The translations under genes and the position numbers were made by a program. The notes under the pieces were generated by a model that was given only the letters and a program-made list of their open reading frames with translations, was not told the DNA's origin and did no database searches. From contig SCFE01000041.1 in the NCBI GenBank assembly GCA_004352715.1, forward strand, positions 1,309,981-1,368,548: a DNA stretch of 58,568 nucleotides, in the 5' to 3' direction. Shown one piece after another: positions 52,423 through 58,568 of the stretch. Source of the DNA: Hofstenia miamia (taxonomy: Eukaryota > Xenacoelomorpha > Acoela). Within the stretch, counting starts at the first letter, position 1, and each line of letters begins with the position of its first letter.

Positions 52423-53979
52423 GCCAAATATGTCTTCTATACTTCTTTTCTCATCAGAAAACCACTGAATGTTATCCGCGATCAAATGTCGATTAGCACA
52501 ACCTGAACAAGTCGCAATGACAACACCTTCGACATAAACCTGTCGAGAAATTACAACAAAGTAAAGATTTCGTCTATGCGTTCTTGTTTGTCTAAAGTCC
52601 CTAGTACACAAGCGGCATTATGTTGAATAATTATCGATGTTATTGATTGATACAGAAATACTTTTGCTCGTTTATCGCCAGATATATTTACAAGTTTGTC
52701 TCCTAGATCTTTCAAAAAACTTTTTGTCGAAGGTCCACAATTTCCTTGAGTATCGAAAGCAAGGGGTTGGAACAAGTAGCCGCTATTGGATATTTCGATA
52801 TACTTTGCAGCTGTGCGTTCCTGGGCCTCTTTGATATGACTAACGTCCCGACAAATGCGACTAGGCGCCAGTGAATCCACAACGATGACGTCCCACACGA
52901 GAGATTGTCCGCGAGACCAGGGTATTAAGGTCGTTTCCCATCGCTTCGACATAAACCTGGTGCCTCTAAAACAGAATTGTAACCGGCAGTACCTATTGTG
53001 CGTTTAAAAAAATCATTTAGGTGACTGTCTGGTAAACCTGCCAGCACTCTTCTTGCNNNNNNNNNNNNAAGGGGCAATATTTACAACGGAGGGGATACCC
53101 ATTCCACTAAGACGTACGGGTAGCTGTATTTGCATTGAGGCGAGAGAATTTAACCCAATGTTGCATGTCTTTTTCAAACATTCAATTAGACATTGATCAA
53201 ATTTATTTAAAATTTCCTTTTTAAGAAAACAAGGAGCAGTCCTCAAAAAATAGTTCATCTTAGGCACATGTAAACAATTTTTTAAAAGAAAAAAAGCATA
53301 ATATGTGTCAATTTTTTCTAAATTTTTAGCCATATTAGAGAAAGTATTCAGTTTCTCAAATAAACAATTCTCAACAGCCTTGTCTACAATTGGTGCCCTA
53401 AGGATAACTAAGTCCTTTATTTCGGTTTCAATTACGCCAGGGCATACTTCGTAGAATTCTTGCATGATTTTTTTCTTTTTCCCATTAACAGGTGANTCAG
53501 TACATTTTAAACCCAGATTTTGACGGCAGTGCATTCAACCAGGAACCTTGAAATTTGCCTTTAAAGGCGGTTAATCTTTTTTTATTGTATTCGTTGCATC
53601 CGGAAATGATGTCACTGAAAATTTTTTCATGCACCGGTTCCAGCCAATCATTTTGAAAAGGTGAGTCACAGGGTAAAACAGTGGAGGACACTTGGTTTTG
53701 CCATGCACGGAGGGCTGAATTAGAATAAAAGTCGGGAAGTGTCATTCCATGCAATATATTGCTTATTAGCTTGAAAGATCCAGTCACAGACGCTAAATAA
53801 GCTGAAGGGGCAATATTTACAACGGAGGGGATGCCCATTCCACTAAGACGTACGGGTAGCTGTATTTGCATTGAGGCGAGAGAATTTAACCCAATGTTGC
53901 ATGTCTTTTTCAAACATTCAATTAGACATTGATCAAATTTAATTAAAATTTCCTTTTTAAGAAAACAAGGAGCAGTCCT
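52423..53979 (-). mobile_element. Retroelement polyprotein C-terminal half, RT thumb plus endonuclease-like domain
   Basis: Minus-strand pieces of a retroelement family common in invertebrate genomes. Pieces in protein order: LLKNCLHVPKMNYFLRTAP, IQLPVRLSGMGIPSVVNIAP, FKLISNILHGMTLPDFYSNS, WLNALPSK, a Cys/His piece around KKSAGRFTR, then [26 protein letters not shown] (an RPD...D-type endonuclease-like block with the PD region damaged), and CVLGTLDKQERIDEIF at the end (stop ~52551). Several frameshifts. Block 53069-53495 repeats ~170 bp of 53808-53979 and is out of order, and a 12-N gap at 53057-53068 separates it from the next piece. The lineage within non-LTR or related elements is not settled here. 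Confidence 0.75.
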
Positions 53980-54979
53980 NNNNNNNNNNNNNNNNNNNNN
54001 NNNNNNNNNNNNNNNNNNNNNNNNNNNNNNNNNNNNNNNNNNNNNNNNNNNNNNNNNNNNNNNNNNNNNNNNNNNNNNNNNNNNNNNNNNNNNNNNNNNN
54101 NNNNNNNNNNNNNNNNNNNNNNNNNNNNNNNNNNNNNNNNNNNNNNNNNNNNNNNNNNNNNNNNNNNNNNNNNNNNNNNNNNNNNNNNNNNNNNNNNNNN
54201 NNNNNNNNNNNNNNNNNNNNNNNNNNNNNNNNNNNNNNNNNNNNNNNNNNNNNNNNNNNNNNNNNNNNNNNNNNNNNNNNNNNNNNNNNNNNNNNNNNNN
54301 NNNNNNNNNNNNNNNNNNNNNNNNNNNNNNNNNNNNNNNNNNNNNNNNNNNNNNNNNNNNNNNNNNNNNNNNNNNNNNNNNNNNNNNNNNNNNNNNNNNN
54401 NNNNNNNNNNNNNNNNNNNNNNNNNNNNNNNNNNNNNNNNNNNNNNNNNNNNNNNNNNNNNNNNNNNNNNNNNNNNNNNNNNNNNNNNNNNNNNNNNNNN
54501 NNNNNNNNNNNNNNNNNNNNNNNNNNNNNNNNNNNNNNNNNNNNNNNNNNNNNNNNNNNNNNNNNNNNNNNNNNNNNNNNNNNNNNNNNNNNNNNNNNNN
54601 NNNNNNNNNNNNNNNNNNNNNNNNNNNNNNNNNNNNNNNNNNNNNNNNNNNNNNNNNNNNNNNNNNNNNNNNNNNNNNNNNNNNNNNNNNNNNNNNNNNN
54701 NNNNNNNNNNNNNNNNNNNNNNNNNNNNNNNNNNNNNNNNNNNNNNNNNNNNNNNNNNNNNNNNNNNNNNNNNNNNNNNNNNNNNNNNNNNNNNNNNNNN
54801 NNNNNNNNNNNNNNNNNNNNNNNNNNNNNNNNNNNNNNNNNNNNNNNNNNNNNNNNNNNNNNNNNNNNNNNNNNNNNNNNNNNNNNNNNNNNNNNNNNNN
54901 NNNNNNNNNNNNNNNNNNNNNNNNNNNNNNNNNNNNNNNNNNNNNNNNNNNNNNNNNNNNNNNNNNNNNNNNNNNNNNN
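53980..54979. other. Assembly gap, 1000 N
   Basis: Exactly 1000 N. The reverse-transcriptase palm of the flanking retroelement probably lies here. Confidence 0.95.
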
Positions 54980-55085
54980 AGAGATCGGATAACTGCTGTG
55001 TTACATTATCATCTCTGCTTATTCTCTTTATAAAATTTCCATTTCCATCTAAACCAATTATTTCTCTTTTCTTTTTTGTTTTCAT
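54980..55085 (-). CDS. N-terminal piece of an unidentified frame entering the gap
   Basis: From ATG at 55085 the minus strand reads MKTKKKREIIGLDGNGNF, then KRISRDDNVTQQLSDL into the N run. Strongly basic start. It is probably the start of the retroelement polyprotein whose end is at 52423-53979, but no family signature is visible in 35 residues. Confidence 0.35.
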
Positions 55086-55549
55086 ATTTATTCTATATCA
55101 TAGCTATCTTTTGTGATGTAAAGATTTTCAAACCATATAAGTTCTATTGATTTTGATATGAAAAAATTTGTTTTTTAGAAATTCAGGATTTTACAGCCAG
55201 GGGTAAAAAAACGGCAGCAATACTCATATTTTAAATTATACAATTATACCCCCTTTTAACTATGTACCTATGTTTTTTAATCAAGTTTTTGCATTTTTTT
55301 ATCAACGCAGCTTTTCGCAGCACCCTCAAGAATTATCCGCAGCAAGGTTATTTTTTCAGAATTTAACTAAATATTTTTACATGTTCATTATGTTATAAAT
55401 AATATTATTTTCATCAGTTTTTTCATTCTTCAAACAATTAATTACTGTTATTAGAACACCATTATTTTAAAGCTTTTTTCCACCCCATCAATTTAATTTA
55501 TGTAAGTAGAAAATTTAAAAGTGTATTTAATATTTTATACAAAACTTAT
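55086..55549. other. No feature recognised
   Basis: AT-rich noncoding DNA upstream (on the minus strand) of the 55085 start codon. Nothing recognised. Confidence 0.5.
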
Positions 55550-55775
55550 GCAGTGCTACAATTCTGGAAAATCACACATGTTCTAAATTCTGGAAAATCA
55601 CTCATATTCTAATTTCAGAATAATAAAAATTGTAGCAGTGCTACAATTCTGGAAAATCACACATGCTCTAATTTCAGAATGTCATTGAAGTAAAATAAAA
55701 TTGTAGCATGCTACAATTCTGGAAAGTTACACATGCCCTAATTTTAGAATACAAGTAAAATAAAATTGTAGCACA
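55550..55775. repeat. Tandem array of palindrome-bearing units
   Basis: The block CTACAATTCTGGAAAATCAC starts at 55556 and 55641 and, with small changes, at 55711, with a partial extra copy at 55584. Unit length varies (85 and 70 bp). Each junction carries a palindrome: 55629-55647 (19 nt, perfect around a central base) and 55700-55717 (18 nt, perfect, ATTGTAGCATGCTACAAT). Within each unit, ATTCTGG and TTTCAGAAT form a further inverted pair. Confidence 0.8.
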
Positions 55776-55811
55776 CTATATAAAATAACTTGCCTTATGT
55801 TGTGTATTGCA

Positions 55812-56934
55812 AATCTTTGAAGAATTCTAAATTCTTGTATATTTGGTTAGAATACCTCTTTAATTCTCGTAGGGGTAATTTACATTGTTGAATACCAGGA
55901 AGAACTTCAGCGATTTTGTATAATTTAATTAGAAAGGCAATCCATGAATCTTGGTAAGTACGTTTACTTTTATTTTTCGATTTACATTCTTTTTTGGCTT
56001 CCCATAAGTAATATCAATTTAAGACAGATAGATACACTTTTCTGGTATCACAATAGACAATTTCTCCTTCATGAACTTTTATTTTTTCGAGTGTGTCACT
56101 CAAGTTTATATATTCGTTTTCCTGATTAGGAAAAATCCTATAGTGTAGTCCTGCTTGTTTGCTTTCTAATAACTTCTTCTTAATTTCATCAAGACTATTA
56201 ACTTCTTGTTGTTTGTAGCAGTTGTAAGTTTACAAGCATTCTTTAAATTTCCAATTAAGAAGAGGAAGCGATTTCTTTCTTCAGGAAAAATTATTTCACT
56301 TACCACTTTGATAAATTCTTCGCAAACTTCTTCTGGAATTGTAATAACACAGCGGTTAGCAGATATTATATTTCGCAGTGTATCACGTCACTTGTTGTGA
56401 ACAATATTGTAATGACAGATGTTGCTTTGTAACACATTTTATAAATTTTATTAATTTTGAAAGTACATTTTGACTGCATTCTTCTATTTTTCAAACAAAA
56501 CATAAAGCCAGTCAAATGCCCTAACAAAGGACTTTTTTTTAAAAAATGACATGAATTTGCTATGGTATAGCAGTAGCCTCGAGATAAATGAAATTCTGTG
56601 TAAAATCGACCATATGCATCATGTAGAATGGAATGATCAAATTTATCTAATATTTCTTTTATTGAAATTTTCTTTTCAAAATTAACAATATATAGACGTT
56701 GGTAATTTAAGCAAGCCTTGAGTATGACAGGATTTAACCTTGGATAATTATACTTTTCTATTTCGAAGTTATTAACAACATACTTGATAACTTCCTTTGG
56801 ACTGGTTAATTCATTTTTTTGTAGACGTCACATTCCGCATACATCCATAAGTTTTTTCATTTTCTCCTGTCTGCAGTATTTACTTCTTTCAATATAATTA
56901 GTTCATTTACAAATTGAACTTTCTTATTCATTTT
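55812..56934 (-). pseudogene. Degenerate coding tract, family not recognised
   Basis: The minus strand from ATG at about 56932 reads through long protein-like segments in changing frames: NKKVQFVNELIILKEV, SPKEVIKYVVNNFEIEK, ILKACLNYQRLYIVNF, FDHSILHDAYGRFYTEFHLS, VITIPEEVCEEFIKVV, and towards the end GLHYRIFPNQENEYINLSD. At least four frameshifts or stops break it, so it is a decayed gene. Composition is Lys/Asn/Ile-rich. I cannot place it. A decayed element gene, a former virus gene or a host pseudogene are all open. The many-frame shadow frames on the plus strand are not genes. Confidence 0.5.
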
Positions 56935-57173
56935 CTATATAAAGAAGAGTGAAAATAATTTCACGACAAAGAACTTTGGTTCACCTTTAAATATTTTTCT
57001 ACATTGTTTATTTTTTGCAAACTAATCCATTTTATAGGTCCTTTTCACTTGGAAACAGCCAAAATGGGCCATTCTCATGTGAAATACCACACCGAATTAC
57101 ATCATTAGATGTAGCTAGCTAAATATTAATTTATTATATTCTAAACTATATGTAAGTTCTTGATTAATTTTAA

Positions 57174-57690
57174 TTATATTTCACGATTTTGCAAGTTGTG
57201 CATACTCGTTTGGCATATCCCTCTAAAGAATACTTGTGTACCAATTACCTTATATTGACAATGTTGAAAATCAGAAATATACTTGATTTTAAATTCGGTA
57301 TCAAACTCCATTCCTTTAATAATATCACTGTCATCAGTATTAAATTCAATGTCATTCCAAAACAAATCAGTGGTGTCAAATATATAATATTTAAGACTGT
57401 TTCTTCTATTACTAAATTGTGTACAGACAATACATCAAATTTACTATTTTGGACATAAACATTTTTTGATTTTTCACCTTCAGTTCTTTCAAATAGTTGA
57501 ATATTCTTTTGGTAATTGTCTTGTATATTTGAATAGAAATTATGCATAGAGTCAATACTACATAATTGAGCATTGGATTGCTTAATAATTTGCAAAATCT
57601 TGTTTTCATTGTTTGCAAGTTTTTTTTAACATGATATTCCGTTTGTTATTTGCTAATAGTATCCTTTTCCTGTTCACCATTACGAACATT
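57174..57690 (-). pseudogene. Degenerate coding tract upstream of the previous one, family not recognised
   Basis: Minus-strand protein-like segments in two frames: ILQIIKQSNAQLCSIDS, NIQDNYQKNIQLFERTE, then a frameshift near 57400 and DTTDLFWNDIEFNTDDSD, IKYISDFQHCQYKVIGTQVF. Same composition and strand as 55812-56934, from which it is separated by ~240 bp that also contain short protein-like pieces. I take the two as parts of one decayed gene, but the link is an inference. Confidence 0.4.
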
Positions 57691-57714
57691 TATAATTTTC
57701 TTGTTGCGCACATT

Positions 57715-58568
57715 TAAAGAGTCAAGCAAATTTATTGCTAAAATAAACAAAACAAACAAACAAATTCTACAAACTAATATACATGTATATTTACAAAATT
57801 AATAATATGCACACTTACTTAAAGGGCGTAAATTTCAAATGTTAAATGAAATCTGTCCATGCGCTTAATTTGTTTGATATTCCTAATAGTGATTGTTTGG
57901 ATAACAAAATTTTTTTAATTTTTCTTCTAAAATGTTTATAATTTTGTTCCTTTTTTATTTCGAGATTTAAGTCATTCCATAATCTAGAAGCTTTAAATGA
58001 AAATGAATCTGGACGATTAATACTACTATGCAAATTGTGGTTTCTATCACTGGTTTTGATATAATTGCTTAAAAAGTGTTTAGATTTTGAATTGTGTACA
58101 TACTTGTGTATCATACAAAGAGTTTGATATTCGATAAAGTACAATGGTGAAAGAACATTGCCACCTTTTATAAAAGTGCTCACTGATTTATGCTTATCAA
58201 TATAATTCAGAGTTCTTATTGCCCAATTGAATATTTTTGCTAGTGATGATCGATTATTTGATGTGATATTTTGGAATAAAAAACAACAATAGTTAAAGTT
58301 ACTTAGCACAAAAGAGTTAAGCATTTGTGATTGAAAGGACTGCCCTACATTGCGCAAATGATATAAATATTTAATACCAGAGGCCATTTTCCTACATTTT
58401 GATGAAAAAAATTCAGTAAAACGTAAATCTCTATCAATTACTACACCAAGATAATTAATAGAATTGCTTTGCTTAATTTCATTATCTCCTACTTTAATTT
58501 TGATATTAGAATTTTTTTGGTATTGCTTTGGTGTGAAAATAATAAATTGTGTTTTATCAGGATTAACT
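57715..58568 (-). mobile_element. CR1/Jockey-like non-LTR retrotransposon, 3' part, runs off the window
   Basis: Minus strand from the window edge to a stop at 57842, uninterrupted for over 230 codons: NPDKTQFIIFTPKQYQ at the edge, INYLGVVIDRDLRFTEFF, MASGIKYLYHLRNVGQSFQ, SLAKIFNWAIRTLNYIDKH, SRLWNDLNLEIKKEQNYKHF and the end LSAWTDFI. The 3' UTR ends with GCAATAAATTTGCTTGACTC near 57715-57735. The RT palm would lie beyond 58568. The open frame makes this the best-preserved member of the family here. Confidence 0.88.

Noticed and set aside
53943-55085. 380-residue minus-strand frame
   Set aside because: Two unrelated ends joined through N; kept only as a 35-residue N-terminal piece.

Overview
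The window is nuclear DNA from an AT-rich invertebrate animal. Both host genes are split by GT-AG introns, and the interspersed repeats are typical animal ones: APE-type and REL-type non-LTR retrotransposons, Tc1/mariner, hAT-like ends, a tyrosine-recombinase element and (TAA)n microsatellites. I cannot name the species or phylum. Intron sizes are strikingly bimodal: six introns of 40-44 bp lie beside introns of 1-16 kb. The assembly carries many N gaps, three of exactly 1000 N, and several blocks duplicated around gaps.

Layout. 1-7.7 kb: AT-rich DNA without a recognisable gene, with one duplicated block around a small gap. 7.69-12.03 kb, minus strand: a complete seven-exon spermidine synthase gene, with a one-base deletion in the exon carrying its glycine-rich substrate-binding loop. 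12.2-15.2 kb: nested non-LTR fragments joined at (TAA)n tracts. 15.2-18.4 kb and 23.4-26.7 kb: two copies of a >3 kb block (flanking unique sequence, dead mariner, a small element with iterated 13-mers, and a ~1 kb imperfect palindrome). Between them, 18.66-21.14 kb holds the most interesting object: an apparently intact 519-residue tyrosine recombinase with zinc fingers, bracketed at both ends by about ten copies of a 13-bp motif at ~30-bp spacing and inserted in a (TAA)n tract.

28.2-49.9 kb, plus strand: ten exons of DDOST/OST48 (oligosaccharyltransferase 48-kDa subunit). Only the first, signal-peptide exon is not found. The second intron visible here is ~16.5 kb and is filled with a hAT-like repeat, an unplaced exon-like ORF, three classes of non-LTR retrotransposon, tandem duplications and a tRNA-derived sequence. 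50-58.6 kb: noncoding DNA, a second hAT-like repeat, a retroelement with RT thumb and endonuclease-like domains whose contigs look mis-ordered, a palindromic tandem array, an unrecognised degenerate coding tract on the minus strand, and a CR1/Jockey-like RT fragment running off the window end.

How the parts relate. The two host genes belong to unrelated housekeeping processes (polyamine synthesis, ER N-glycosylation) and point away from each other. Everything else is mobile or mobile-derived. (TAA)n tracts recur as the junction between elements: the REL (R4/Dong-like) copies and the tyrosine-recombinase element both sit between TAA tracts. The best candidate for an undescribed system is the recombinase with its iterated motifs and a smaller, protein-less relative (16.89-17.34 kb, duplicated at 25.13-25.58 kb) carrying closely similar 13-mers at the same spacing.
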